A stretch of DNA of 40,204 nucleotides from Lingula anatina (Eukaryota > Brachiopoda > Lingulata > Lingulida > Lingulidae). The stretch spans positions 1-40,204 of the forward strand of contig NW_019773844.1 in NCBI RefSeq assembly GCF_001039355.2. Direction: 5' to 3'. Every line of letters starts with the position of its first letter. Within the stretch, counting starts at the first letter, position 1. The position numbers and the translations under genes were made by a program. Below are positions 13,523-25,249 of the stretch, in pieces. The notes beneath the pieces were generated by a model. That model worked only from the letters and a program-made list of their open reading frames with translations, ran no database searches and was not told the origin of the DNA.

Positions 13523-13697
13523 GAGTGTATGTGTGTTTGTGAAAGTGCCAGTGTGATTTCATAGCTAAAAAAAGGGTAAAAATAACTGTACTTTGTATAA
13601 CAGAACAATTTAACAGGTATCTTGACCTATTTGGGCCATTTATCTCTGTCGAAGAGGTATAAAACTTATTAATCCGTTAGTCCTGTCTCCATTGTAG

Positions 13698-13887
13698 GAC
13701 TCTGATTGGCCTGTGGACGCTGAGGTGGACGCTTACGTCATCGTATACTCCGTCACCGACAAGAACACGTTCCAGTACGCTACCAAGATCTTGTACAACT
13801 TGCGGAAGGTGGCAAAGAAGGACTGTCCCATCATTCTCGTTGGCAATAAGATCGACCTGGCTAGGAGGCGCAGTTTATCAACTGAGG
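13698..13887 (+). CDS. RGK-family small GTPase, exon with G4 motif
   Basis: The exon starts after an ATTGTAG acceptor in phase 0 and ends at GAG G|GTAAG in phase 1, giving 63 codons plus one base. It encodes VDAYVIVYSVTDKNTF, then CPIILVGNKIDLARRR. VIVYSVTD is the beta4 strand and following turn typical of Rad/Gem/Rem proteins. NKID is the G4 guanine-specificity motif. RGK proteins are Ras-like GTPases that inhibit voltage-gated calcium channels at the plasma membrane and affect the cytoskeleton; that role is family knowledge and not shown here. The open frame runs past the donor for about 45 bases before a stop, which is intron read-through. A long frame on the opposite strand is its shadow. 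Confidence 0.93.
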
Positions 13888-14638
13888 GTAAGAATTTTAA
13901 ATCCTTACTCAAAATTTGTATAATCTGGCAGTGAGGTCTTAACTTCTTATCGCTGCTGCAAAATTGCCGCATTTTTGCCATAACATTCGAATTTGCATGT
14001 TCTCTGATGTACAATATGTAGTACTTAGTTAATATAAAACTGGGACAATACATTTGTCGATTTTTTTACAATTAGCACTGTTAAATTCAAAGTGAACTAC
14101 CTACCCTGACCACCCAGTTGGCCGAACTGGACGGGTCATAGGTTTAGTGATGATTTTATTTCAGTTTGAAAGATGTTTTGACAATTTCGACGACAGCAGA
14201 CTTAGGATCGAAGTACACTCAAGTGTGGTGATCAGCATTAAATTAAATATAGTCGATGAGCTGTAAATGTACGTCATTAAGTGTTATGTCATAGATCAGA
14301 AACAAAAAATCAATCAGGACGGTAATGTGCACTTGCGTGTCGAAGAAATGTTTTAGTGAGGATTGCGGTTGAGCACAAATTGAAAATGCTTTTGGTGTGA
14401 ACGCACTGTTTAGAGTTCAGAATAGGTCGACTTTTTCATTGGTGAGTTCAATTAAGATAGCGAGCATCGCAAAATATGAGCTAATTTTTTTTCAAAAATA
14501 TGTACAAAGAATGTTTTATTAGATTATGATAAATGGACCAATAAATAAATGGGATAGAAGGACAACGATGTCGTTTATTACTAAACGCCAAAATCGCAAA
14601 GCTTCTGATGCTGATATCGTACTTCTTATTTCTTTCAG

Positions 14639-14913
14639 AGGCTAAAGATGTGGCATGCCATTACAACTGCAAATTCATTGAAACGTCCGCCGTATTGAAG
14701 ATGAACGCAGACGAACTGCTAGTGGGGATACTAAAGCAAATCAGACTGTCGGAAACACACCAACCAGATGACTTCTCAACAGCCCGAAAGATGTCGATGC
14801 GAAAGTCAAAATCGCCAGTAAGAACATTAGCTAAGGAAATCATAAAGAAATTCTCAAGTAAAAGGCGGACTTCAAACGCGGCAAAGTCTTGCGAAAATCT
14901 CTTTGTTTTGTAA
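14639..14913 (+). CDS. RGK-family small GTPase, last exon (G5 motif and C-terminal tail)
   Basis: The exon follows a TTTCTTTCAG acceptor. Its first two bases complete a GAG codon with the preceding exon. It encodes 90 residues ending in TAA. CKFIETSA is the G5 motif and is nearly identical to the one in human GEM. LLVGILKQIRL is the last helix. The tail is very basic (RKMSMRKSKSP, KKFSSKRR), as expected for lipid and calmodulin/14-3-3 binding in this family. It ends KSCENLFVL, the RGK signature tail with a conserved cysteine seven residues from the end, and has no CAAX box. The three exons give 185 residues of the G domain and tail; human RGK proteins are roughly 270-310 residues, so the N-terminus and P-loop are missing from the window. 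Confidence 0.95.
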
Positions 14914-15066
14914 GGTTTTCATTCAGCAAGACATTTTTCAGGGGTTGCATAAGTTTGTAAATTATGGATTTGGTGTTGTTGGCTATAGGAGAGAATCAGG
15001 CAAGAAAATATTACAGCACAAAGGGAAACTATATACAGTTTATACATTGTACATGTAGCCTTAAGA

Positions 15067-15072
15067 AATAAA
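15067..15072 (+). terminator. Polyadenylation signal of the RGK GTPase gene
   Basis: AATAAA lies about 155 bases after the TAA stop of the RGK gene on the same strand. It is the first canonical hexamer after the stop, so the 3' UTR is probably short. Confidence 0.55.
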
Positions 15073-17275
15073 CTGCATTTTCGCACGTTTTTGCCATGAG
15101 TTCCACGAGACTGATGGATAAAGGCATATATATACAAACCTACCTCCGTTAGGAGTCTGCCATGTGATGGAACTTGCCGGAACAAGAACGGTTTTTTGAA
15201 GTAAAAACTGGTTGATAAGGTGAAATTAAAGTCCATTTCACATTGCATTATTTTTTGTGAAAGTGAACACTGGCTTTGCTATAAGTATTTTCAGTTACAT
15301 TGATATTTTGCTAGGGTGCCTGATATGTTAACTTTGATATGTTAACTGCTGCTTTCAAGATAATTGCCAAGTCAGGAACAGTGCCTGCTCCTCTCCTTTA
15401 CATTTCACGTCGACGCTCTCTTGTGTACTTTGATAATGATCGAACAGTAGCATTTTATTGGCAAATTATCCAACAGGATTTTTAACATAAACCCTACTAT
15501 GGATGGAATTGCGTCTTAATTAATCATAGCTTTTCATTTTTGATTTATTTCTAATTCACTACCAGAACGAAGCTCTCCCGCGGAAAGGAACGGAGTGAGC
15601 TTGTGGCATATTTGACATACTGCAGTGCCCCATTTGATGATTGTAACGTACTCCTTTAATTCATGTTTCCAGTCATGCTCTGTGGCTTATTGGGGTTAAT
15701 CTTAAAGCTTTGGACTGTGGCCTTAGCTACAATGGCACCAAATGGGAGAACAGAAGGAAGATAGCTGATATGGTACCATATTTGGTTGATCACTAGAAAC
15801 GTAACTGCAAATGCCACCTTGTGTTCTCATATATTCCAATATAACACTTTTCACGCTGGTTTCACCGTGATGGCCATGGACTGCAATCGTTTGTTTTGTG
15901 CTGCTCTCCCGTTTGTAAAAATGAGTCAATATCTTTATCTTTTGTACATATAGACTGCTTAGCGTTGGCAAAATCGTCCATTCCATTGTTATTTCCCTTC
16001 ACGGTGGTGCACAGATTTGATACCGAGCTATTGTGAATACGCCAATATTTGTAACATTTTCATTATACGAAGGCAGAACCAGGGTGACACAGAGGGTCGT
16101 CTCTAACCCCAACCCCCATCCCACCTCACCCCCATCTTCAAAGTACCCTCCATTGTATTGCATGCAGACATGCAAATTGAAGCGGGGCGACCATTTTTTC
16201 CCCTTTTTTACATGGGCGCCCCTCCTTCTTCGCTCTCCTCTGTACCCAGCAGTAGCCCACTTGTCTGTACAGTACATATTATATTATATTCACCAGAGCA
16301 CAGCACATTTAATGTAATCTTTAGTGGCAATATCATGCATTAGATAACCGGGAAGATGGGTTTTGTATATTGTTTTGAAATAAAGTATGTTGTGCCTTAT
16401 GATGAAAGACTTCTGCTCATTCGTAAACGTTAACAAGGGCAAAAGAGAGAATACCTTTTAGAAGCAATTAGTTGTAATTCTTTTGCAATATATGGGCATA
16501 TGCTGCAATGATAATTCTCTGAGTATATTAGGACAGGCGGTTCACATACATGTAATAAATGGACTTCTGGGGCGGTATTGTCACTGTATTTAAAGGCAAA
16601 ATGTTTGATGTGCCCCCAGAAGTCTTATGAATTTCGGTAGTAACATTTAAATGTTTGTGAACGTGATTATTTAGTTGCCGGTGAGCAACGGCGCAGTTAA
16701 TCAATTTGGACATTAAAACTTCTCTGATTGTAAAACATATTAGTGAAGTTTTAAAGTGCGAATTAATAAATTGATGTCATGGTGACCCAGACACGGTGCT
16801 TGCTTTTTTCAACTGAAAAGAAGCGCCTTGTACCTTTAACATACCTCTCCACTAATTATGGCATGCATGGCTGAGTTGATGTAAGATTGAAAGATGCATA
16901 ATTAGCAATTAACGTTTTTGTAAGAAAAATTATCAGATTTTAAGATGTTGTGTAGACACGCAATAGATTAATATTAATATTTTAAGTGCCAAATATTTGT
17001 TGACTTCAAGAGAAAAAAAAAGACAGCATGTTCGTTTTGACATTTCACACCTTGTTACTTGACACACTCTTCTACACCGGACAGTTACTTTATTCAATAA
17101 ATTGGACACGTCGATATTATGATACTAAAAAAAGCTGTAACAGCGTGAGAGAGTACAAACGAACCGTAGAGCATTAATTAAATCAGTTTGACAGCAAAAT
17201 CAGAAACAATATGATTTTCACTGAATAGAACAAAACTTTTTTAAATATGGGTGTTCTGGGGTAACATTAATGCAA

Positions 17276-17314
<39 letters not shown>

Positions 17315-18670
17315 CAGAAAAAGTATGAAATATCACTCGTATATCCTTATATTAATTAGCCTCTTTCTGGTCCTTTGGTGGTAAATTGATTCGGGTGACT
17401 AAAAAGGCACAATAACCATACCATACCATAATCTCTCAGTAATGGAAGTGGTGGTGACATGGGTATCATCGATTTCGATATTTAAGTTATAGCAAACTCG
17501 TGCACAAATTTTACTTGGTTTATCTCAGAACATTCGTGGTGCACGAGATTATTCCAGAGAAGGACGGATGTATTGTGGGAAAGTCGACTTCTTGGAAAGA
17601 AAAATGCCTTTTATGAACACATTAACGTGCTTTAATGAAAAGAGGTGAAATGCATAAATGATCACGTTACAGGGCTGTATTTATATTTGCCCTTGATTAC
17701 ATCTGGACAGCAGGTCTATTTCAGAAAAACAAACGCCCACAGTCTGCCTCCCATACATATATTTACTATCATAAGGGTCCGTCTGACCTCTGTATCATGT
17801 GATTTATCAGACGAATCAGGAAACAAGTGCCGTGACTTATACCGAAAGTGAAAAAAAAAACTTATCAAAGAAAATATGTTAGTTTTAAACACACATTTTC
17901 CCCATGTCTGCCCTCCTCAGATCCTCAGATAGGGGCGTGACATTTTCAGCCTGTTGGCCGTGTTCGGAACAACACATACATATGATAACGTATAACTGTC
18001 TACCGGTGATCTCGCTAACTTAACCAATCCGTTTAATGATAAGAAAAGTTGCAGTAAACCACGTATCTTATGTTGCCTTTAAAATGGTTAACATTTTGGA
18101 GATAAAGAAATGGAAAAGACATGGCTAATTTCTTTTATCCCGAAAAATAAAGAGGGTTGAATTAAGTGTAGGGTGAGAGAAAAAGAAGAAATGCCCTAGT
18201 GACCGAAAATACTTTCAATATAATGACAATATATTCAATATTGATCAAAAATTATTGAGTCTTTAGTGGGTTGGTAAGTAAAGATCTTGATAGTCACACT
18301 TTGTTCATCAAAAATAAAAAAATACTTCTTCAAAATAAAAAAAAAATGAAAAGAGTACAAGAAAACGAAAATTTAACAGTAATAACTTCGTGTAGATGTA
18401 AAAGAGCTCTGATACCGTAGGGGTCTCAAGCATAGCCTGGTACAAAATTCAAATACAGACGCTTCAGCGAGTTTGTAACGAGCTAAAAGCCACCCAGTTT
18501 TCAGATGGTACGTCTTAGACCCCATTCCAACAGATTTTAGATCGATCTATCCCACGACGAGCTCATTTTGGTGTATTTTGCTTTATTATCTTGAAACCTG
18601 TCAGCGAACGCCATGTTTTGAAAATTCCGTTGGTCCATGTTAAACTTGGAGAAGAAAATGCTAATATACA
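15073..18670. other. Intergenic DNA between the RGK and glycine-rich genes
   Basis: No credible coding exon was seen. Contents are an AT-rich background, a CCCCA-rich patch near 16104-16150 and an (AAAT)n microsatellite at 17275-17313. The two convergent genes on either side end at about 15.1 kb (+) and about 18.7 kb (-). Confidence 0.5.
17275..17313. repeat. (AAAT)n microsatellite
   Basis: About ten AAAT units in a row in intergenic DNA. Confidence 0.95.
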
Positions 18671-18687
18671 TAATTTCTTGCAATTCA

Positions 18688-18693
18688 TTTATT
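18688..18693 (-). terminator. Candidate polyadenylation signal of the minus-strand glycine-rich gene
   Basis: AATAAA on the minus strand, about 430 bases into the proposed 3' UTR exon that begins at 19122. It is the first canonical hexamer after that acceptor. Confidence 0.4.
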
Positions 18694-19122
18694 GTTCAAT
18701 GCTGTGAAAAGATATGAGGTGCAAATCTACAAACCAGGCATGTTCGCCAGCAAGCTTGAAAATTGTGGAAAGTAAAGCCGTCTTTTTGTTTAGTGCGCGT
18801 ACGTGCTTATTGTTTGTCATTTAAAATATTACTCGGTTACGAGTTTTAATTCAGCATGGTGTAACTAAGACAAAGGTTCACTTGATTCATTGTTGTGGTT
18901 GTTTCAATTGATATAGTGATATAACTCCACGCAGACTGGTGAGAAATGCATCAAGTTCTTTAGTTTCACATGCATTGAATGTCTGTGGCCGTTTGGTCAT
19001 GTATTTGGTATGATGTGTAGGTCTTATCCAATGTAACTAACGTAAAGTAGCTATGTGACTGAGGACCGAAAGTCCAACACTCGTGTTTTCGCCACTTTTT
19101 GGCTTGTCCCAGTCCTGAAACT

Positions 19123-19481
19123 CTGAAAAAAAAAGAAATGCTTTAAGTCACTGAGCCGATTTTATTTAAATTGATAAAAAGCTACTTTTGTGGCTGAAGC
19201 ACATAAAATAAAATAATCTGGAACACGAGAGCAAGAGTTTTCGACACCCTTCCACAAATCCAGATTGACTTACTAAAAGGGAGACGAACATTTAAAGTAG
19301 TCAATTTTATTGCCATAGTCTCTACCTTACTGGGTTACTTACTGGGTCTCTGCCTTACTGGGATACTCGATTTTAACAGTGAAAATGTTCAGAATACGAC
19401 GAAATTTTAGTTCAGACTAATACATATACATATAAAAATGTACCTGCATGTATTATTATCAAACCAAACAATAGAACTTAC
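19123..19481 (-). other. Predicted 3' UTR intron of the minus-strand glycine-rich gene
   Basis: Read on the minus strand, 22 bases after the TAG stop there is a perfect GTAAGT donor (first base 19481). About 350 bases on there is a strong acceptor, a long T run followed by CAG (last base 19123). The related plus-strand gene has the same donor and acceptor arrangement just after its stop codon. Prediction from splice signals only. Confidence 0.5.
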
Positions 19482-19503
19482 AATTTACATTGCTTGTCTG
19501 TGA

Positions 19504-20202
19504 CTACCATCCACCACCAGCTTTGAAGGAGCCACCAGCACCCCCGAAACTGGAGCCGTATCCACCGCTTCCGTATCCGGAACCTCCGGCGAATCCTTTA
19601 AATCCAGATCCGGCTCCACCGAATAAAGGAGTGCCTCCGATACCTTTGAATCCAGACCCGGCTCCACCGAATAAAGGAGTGCCTCCGATACCTTTGAATG
19701 CAGATCCGGCTCCACCGAATAAAGGAGTGCCTCCGATACCTTTGAGTCCAGAACCGGCTCCACCAAAATAAGGATTACCTCCGATGCCTTTGAATCCAGA
19801 ACCGGCTGCACCGGATCCGATACCCAATCCAGAACCAGCTGCACCGGATCCGATACCCAATCCAGAACCGGCTCCACCGGCTCCTCCCAAGCCAATGGCG
19901 CCACCTTGAAAGGGAAGACCAGTGACTATCCTCGTCAGCCTGTACCCAGAAACCGGTTGGTGCACAATCTGTGGGACTAAGCGGACCCCGGGAACTTGAA
20001 TGACTCGCCTCGTAGGCACACTGACTAGCTTAGTTCCGTGGATCACTCTATGTTGAACGGTGGGGATTTTCCTGATTTGAAGCACTTGCTTCAGAGTCGT
20101 GAATGGTTGGATGTGCTGTGAGACTTTTGGCTGATGGTAAGCTCCCTTCATCGTGGTGCCCAAGGCGACGGACACAATGGCCAAAAACACGATGACCTTC
20201 AT
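19504..20202 (-). CDS. Secreted glycine-rich structural protein with basic N-terminal module
   Basis: A 232-residue intact frame. Residues 1-15 (MKVIVFLAIVSVALG) form a signal peptide. Residues 20-100 are a basic, Val/Pro-rich module with the landmarks PKVS (25-28), PF (33-34), KIPTV (45-49) and PVSGYRL (83-89). The rest is Gly-rich: two 11-residue units (GSGAAGSGLGI) and four to five 16-residue units (GSGFKGIGGTPLFGGA), ending in a GYGSGGYGSSFGG region. The N-terminal landmarks recur at the same spacing in the plus-strand gene at 26529, so the two are paralogues with different repeat domains. The build (signal, basic block, Gly-rich tail) resembles secreted matrix proteins of shells or cuticles such as shematrins; that comparison is by composition only. 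The start is the first ATG, 103 bases after a TATA box. No introns are needed in the coding part. Confidence 0.92.
   Translation of the reverse strand: MKVIVFLAIVSVALGTTMKGAYHQPKVSQHIQPFTTLKQVLQIRKIPTVQHRVIHGTKLVSVPTRRVIQVPGVRLVPQIVHQPVSGYRLTRIVTGLPFQGGAIGLGGAGGAGSGLGIGSGAAGSGLGIGSGAAGSGFKGIGGNPYFGGAGSGLKGIGGTPLFGGAGSAFKGIGGTPLFGGAGSGFKGIGGTPLFGGAGSGFKGFAGGSGYGSGGYGSSFGGAGGSFKAGGGW
19573..19800 (-). repeat. 48-bp tandem repeat inside the glycine-rich coding region
   Basis: GAATAAAGGAGTGCCTCCGA (+ strand) recurs at 19621, 19669 and 19717, with a diverged unit at about 19765, exactly 48 bases apart. Each unit encodes the 16-residue Gly-rich repeat, so copy number changes keep the frame. Next to it, about 19800-19870 holds two 33-bp units (CCGGATCCGATACCCAATCC) encoding GSGAAGSGLGI. 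Confidence 0.9.
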
Positions 20203-20304
20203 GTCAGGTGTTGGGTGGTAAACTGCGAATAGAGAAAATGGGGGCTTCGAGTCGGGAACAAGCGCCGAAGTGAGAGTTTCTCTCTCTTCTCACCTTTTTA
20301 GTCT

Positions 20305-20311
20305 TTTTATA
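20305..20311 (-). promoter_or_regulatory. TATA box of the minus-strand glycine-rich gene
   Basis: TATAAAA on the minus strand, about 103 bases upstream of the ATG, with a GC-rich flank on its 5' side (ACTCGGGCG). The leader in between is AG-rich. Its position fits a TATA-driven, strongly expressed secreted-protein gene, and the paralogue also has a TATA box near its ATG. Confidence 0.7.
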
Positions 20312-20872
20312 CGCCCGAGTTCAGACAGTTTTTGTCCTTCATTAAACTTATTTAATTTTTGTGTCATAAGATTTATCACCTTCCAAAAAATTCACTAATG
20401 ACAACGAACATGCTATGTGACGTTATCATTTTGAAAAAAGGGCTTCGCCTTCGTAGAAAGCAAATTGTTAAAAATGATAGTGTTTCAAAGTACGCACGCC
20501 TTTCACGAAACAAAATAATTACCAGCATTTGGTAAAAAGTTGCGTTCCTTTTGTACCTCTAATAACAGGTTAAAAATATAATAGTACGTTAAAACACGCA
20601 ATCGTTTCCTGATGGAGAAAAGATTATGGAAAGCTATGCGCGAATTCACAAATGGGTCCAAAAAAGTCGAAATTAATGCCATAAATAAATGTGGCGACTT
20701 AGTAATACCGTATGTCTGAACACTGTATATACAAGTGAAAAGTATGGATAATGTTATTCAAAGTTTGTAAATGGAATACTCTGTTTTAATATAAAAAATG
20801 AACATTTAACATCGTGTTTATCCTAGAAGTTGTACGCAGCTTTAGACTTAAACATTTGTAACTTAACGATCG

Positions 20873-21010
20873 CAGGGGCGGATCCAGATATATTTTCTGA
20901 CAGTCTTCCAAATTATCTTTATCGATCCATCCTCCATTTTTGACCGTCTTCCGACAGAAAAAAATTACATACATGTACCCGTCAATGTAAACTTGAAAAT
21001 TTGACCGTTC
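20873..21010 (+). mobile_element. Truncated copy of a short hAT-like element
   Basis: It begins CAGGGGCGGATCCAG, the same terminus as the complete element at 30064-30232. It follows that element closely (GACAGTCTTCCAAATTATCT, CATCCTCCATTTTTGACCGT) for about 130 bases and then diverges near 21005. No right terminal repeat was found downstream, so the copy is truncated or interrupted. Its minus-strand translation contains the same shadow peptide (VKNGGW) as the 30 kb copy. Confidence 0.7.
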
Positions 21011-23930
21011 TTTATCGAGCAGGCACTTTACTTTCTTTTGGTACACTTTTCAAAATCTTCCTATGTTTTTCTTTGCATAAATAAACAAAGAGAAAAGAAT
21101 GGTAAAATGGTGAAAAGATTCCTCTTAGATCAAATGACTTCAAATGTCCGTAAATTTCCTCCGTTTTTCCCCTTTTTGTGTATAGGAGAAAAAAACCTTC
21201 CGACTACCATATTGTGCAGTTATCTCTTTAATCGTTGCGCTTGGACGAAAAATCGACTTATTGGAAAGACCCAAAATTTTTCTCCGTTTGGGAATTCAAA
21301 ATATGCTTGATTTTTTTTTAAGGTCATAAACCGTTTTCCTCCTGGACTCAACCAACCATTTTCCTTTTTAATCTATTCAGATGCACACTGTATATATCAA
21401 TTTCTACAATTTAAAATTTCTACAGCCTATGATTACGCCGTCTTGTTTGTTGACAAACGCCCCAAGTTAACATGCGCGAAATTAGGTGCATGTACACGTG
21501 CTATCTAACATGGCCAGCTTAATATCTGACCTGCAATCTAACCGTTACATTTGTTGGCCGCGTTATTTTCATAGGATACATAGGATACACGATCTGCCAG
21601 CAGACGGACAAACGTGTGATCGTACCTTCAGATATGTTGACAACGTGTAAATTAAGTGTTGTTTCTTTTTTATATACCAAGCACGTGATCCCAAGCTTTT
21701 TGGCCTACACAGTGATAAGTGCTTGAAAAAACCGTTTCGCCAGGTGCATAGAATAGATAACATACATGTATAATTACGCATACATCTTAGCTTGACAATT
21801 TTCTAGAATTTATGTCCCACGCAATAACACTGCTTTTGCAGTAATATGTCAACAATGCAGTAATGAAGTTTTTTTTTTAATCAACGGGTAAAGCACCTAC
21901 AAATACAATGTACGTTAGATTTGTGGGGCTATGGATACAATCAATATCATCAAAACGAGAGCACTTTTATCGTAGAAGTTATTTTCAGATATCACCCCCG
22001 CCCAATGAAACATGACGCAATCTTTTGACATTAATTACCACTCAAGTGGAGAAAAACTATAATTTAAGTTTTACATAATATTTTCACACGAGATCATTGC
22101 ATCGATAATATGCAAACTTCATCTTCAAATCATATTAATTGCTTAATTCTTGCGACGTACTAGGCAAAGTGTAATTTGCATTTTTCATGAGTTGCACGTG
22201 ATATCACCGCGCTAATAATACGTACAGTATATATCGTCTTCACGCCGATGTACATAACTGATTTCCTGCGTCTTGTGACAATGTGTATGTAAAACCCGTA
22301 CTAAGAAACTTCCGCCGTCTTATTTAGCGTACACTGCATTGAAAAGGGTGGAAAAGCAAAGGGGCTATATATACGCAAAAAGTACCCCCAGTCCTCTGAG
22401 AGCCTAAATGTGACTTTTTTTTTGTCCTTTTTGAGTAGGCGGGAAACGGTTTTCCTGTTAAAAAGGAGGAAGGAATGGGCCATTGAGCCCACTTTGAAAT
22501 TCACCCGTTGCTATCTTGTATAATGCAGCTTCACACGCGACAATTCTGCGCAGCGGTTAAGTTAATACCCACAATTTATAAAACAAGACGAACTTTAAAT
22601 AAGAAATCCTCGATGATTCTTTTTTTTTTTACGTTGCTGTCAAATGTTCGTTATAAACTTGAAAAGCATGACGACCAAAATTAACGATGATTATATCATT
22701 TGGGAATGAGCCCATAAAGACATTTTTACCAATAGCGTAGCCCTTGCAGGACTATACAAGTATTAGCTAGTTGCAATAACTCTGAAGAGCCTTTATGCCA
22801 GAAAACATTTAGTACAAATATTATTGAGAGTAAAAATATTCAAATTATAATGTGTGACTTTTCAGAATTTTTCTTGTTATTTTAACCATTATATTATATA
22901 TTAATGTATCGATATATCACAATTAACATTGTGTGTCTATGGGCTGGGGCTTGTTTAAGGAATCCAGGTGCAGCGTCTTCTGTGAAATAAATCAATAAGA
23001 AAATCGGATATAACGAAAAACTTTTTTGTAATTAGAAAAATTGCGAAATGCTGAAAAATTAATTGACAAAAACAAACACCAAACAGTGTAGAGAAAGTTT
23101 TTAAAGCAATTTCATAATTTTCAAATTCATCTTTTATCTTAACGTGACTCTGGTTAAAATGAAAACGCCGATTCCATTTACACCCGAAGAAAAATCCACG
23201 GATTGAAGTTTGGTGTGACCGATGGTGTGCCTTCGGTCCTATGTACTCTTCGAACGTATTACTTATGGGGCGCATTACATAGTAATAGCACTGGAGATAC
23301 ATTAAACTGATAAGAAATGTCTTAATACTATAATTCACAGATCAGATGGGTAAAGCCGTTCCGAGACCTTCTGCTTATTTTACATATTAAATTACTATAT
23401 TCAGCGTGCGTGGGGCCGCCACTGTTATCAATTGGTGGGAAAATGAATCCTTTCTCCTTCGCACACAACACGATTTTTTTAAACAACCAGGTAATTTTGA
23501 AAAGACCTGATTATATTTACAGTAAATCGTTATTATATTTACAGTAAACCGTTAAATCCCCGATAAACCGTAAAATCTGTGTTATATATCGCGACGCCGG
23601 GGCATAAGTCACATCTTCGGGTCACATTCTTAGTCTGGTCCACTCTTATGATAAATTATCATACATGATCTTGAGTTATCTTTTCCAAATGTTTTCAATT
23701 TCGATTAAAAAACAGAAAGGGTAGAATATGAATGTCAACAATGGATTTTATCGAATGCGGTTTCATGCCCATTATGTATTAAATCACCATTTTCACCAAG
23801 TGTCATACTAGATAACTGTACTATAATTTAAGAAATTTTAATCTTTTAATGAGGGTGTTTTATTTTCCCTTTCCCGAAACCATGATAAAAGATTGATGAA
23901 AATTAAACTAAAACCTAGATTACATATGCC

Positions 23931-24033
23931 ACGGGCGCCGTACGAAGAAATCGTATACGATTTTCCGTACGACTTTTTCACATCGTAAGTAGCTACGGGC
24001 TACGACGAGTATGTCTACAGCGGGTGCCGTGTC
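23931..24033. mobile_element. Possible palindromic short inverted-repeat element
   Basis: The stretch starts CACGGGCGCCGTACG and ends GGGTGCCGTGTC, which are roughly inverse to one another. Inside is an imperfect palindrome at about 23938-23970 with the perfect core AAATCGTATACGATTT flanked by CGTACG on both sides. The layout is typical of non-autonomous inverted-repeat elements. No clear target duplication was identified. Confidence 0.45.
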
Positions 24034-25193
24034 ACGATGGGAAATTAAGTTTTTCGGTTGAAAAGTGACCGCACAGTGCCCTTCCTGTATCAGTGCAGAT
24101 GTTGCACTCCTCGAGCAGCTTCCTCGAAGATTGATACGTTTTCGTTGCAGCTCCCAACGTTTTTTTTCACCAATGTGGTAAGAATAGGGAAAAGCTCAAT
24201 TTCAAATCCATGCAAGTGAATTACACTAAGTTTTAAACATTTTACTATGATTATGCTTCCTAAAATCATCAAGGTGGAAGAGAAAGAGAGCAACAACAGA
24301 TTCAACTGGAGTATTACAAATTTACATTTGAAAAGTAGATTTGAAATATGAAAATTATCCCTTCAGCTCGACCTTGACCACGGGCAAATGCTTTCGCTGA
24401 CATATCTCATTAAGATGATTGTAAATTTTTAAAGTTTTGTCATCTTGAATGTTTCGTATCATCCATCTCCAAATGGGAATTTGACCACGAAGTTATCACG
24501 TAAGTCTCATAACATGGATGTTTACATTAAAATATTGAAGGTACTTGTGTTTTAAAGAAAATCAAATTTTAAAAAAGTTGCTGTGTGCTCAAAGCCATAA
24601 TCTAACATGCAGCAAGAACCCTGGTCTTAGATAAGGCTGGCAAGAGGAATTGTACTTCTGGTGCAATTAATGATTTGGGGTTTGTCTTCAAGTGAATGGC
24701 CATATACATACATGTAACACGGCTTCCAATCGCGTCTCATTGACTTTGATCATCTTCCGTATAAAAGCTTTTTCTTCTTATCATATAATATCTTTGCCAA
24801 TTTTCCAGGGCAATAAACTATATAAGTGCTGAGAGATATACTGGCGCGGTCGACGCTGTAGGCGTGCATGATACCGGGGAACGCATTCTATCATTTGAGC
24901 TTGTGCCCATATGTGAAAGAAAGCTAGCGGATAACATTCTTTATGTCTCCTTGATCTAAACCGACTTAAATAATAAGACGTGCCTTTAAAAAGAATAAAA
25001 CAAAATCAAAATCAATCCGATGACGACGGCATTTATTGAAGGTCTCTCTAATAAAAAGAATGAAGCGGATTTGTGATAACATTCTTTATTTTGACGAAAT
25101 AAACAAAACAATTTTAGAAATCGACCACTCATCCCCATCAGAAAAAAAACATGTTTATATGTTTGTTTTGTCCCGCACTTCCTCTTACATTTT

Positions 25194-25195
<2 letters not shown>

Positions 25196-25245
<50 letters not shown>
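25196..25245 (+). repeat. (CT)n microsatellite
   Basis: About 50 bases of pure CT dinucleotide, roughly 600 bases before the plus-strand glycine-rich gene. It gives rise to spurious Ser/Leu open frames. Confidence 0.95.

Positions 25246-25249
<4 letters not shown>

Larger units (their letters stand above)
8925..13697 (+). other. RGK gene intron (4.8 kb)
   Basis: It lies between the GTATGT donor after 8924 and the TAG acceptor before 13698, with matching phase 0 on both sides. No other gene was recognised inside it. It holds a degenerate CTTG/TTTG-rich stretch (about 11840-12090), a C-rich tract (13222-13254) and a (GT)n run (13496-13522). Confidence 0.7.

Noticed and set aside
22955-23338. 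127-codon open frame on the minus strand
   Set aside because: AT-rich composition (Phe, Tyr, Ile, Lys), no domain, no promoter or splice context. Chance open frame.
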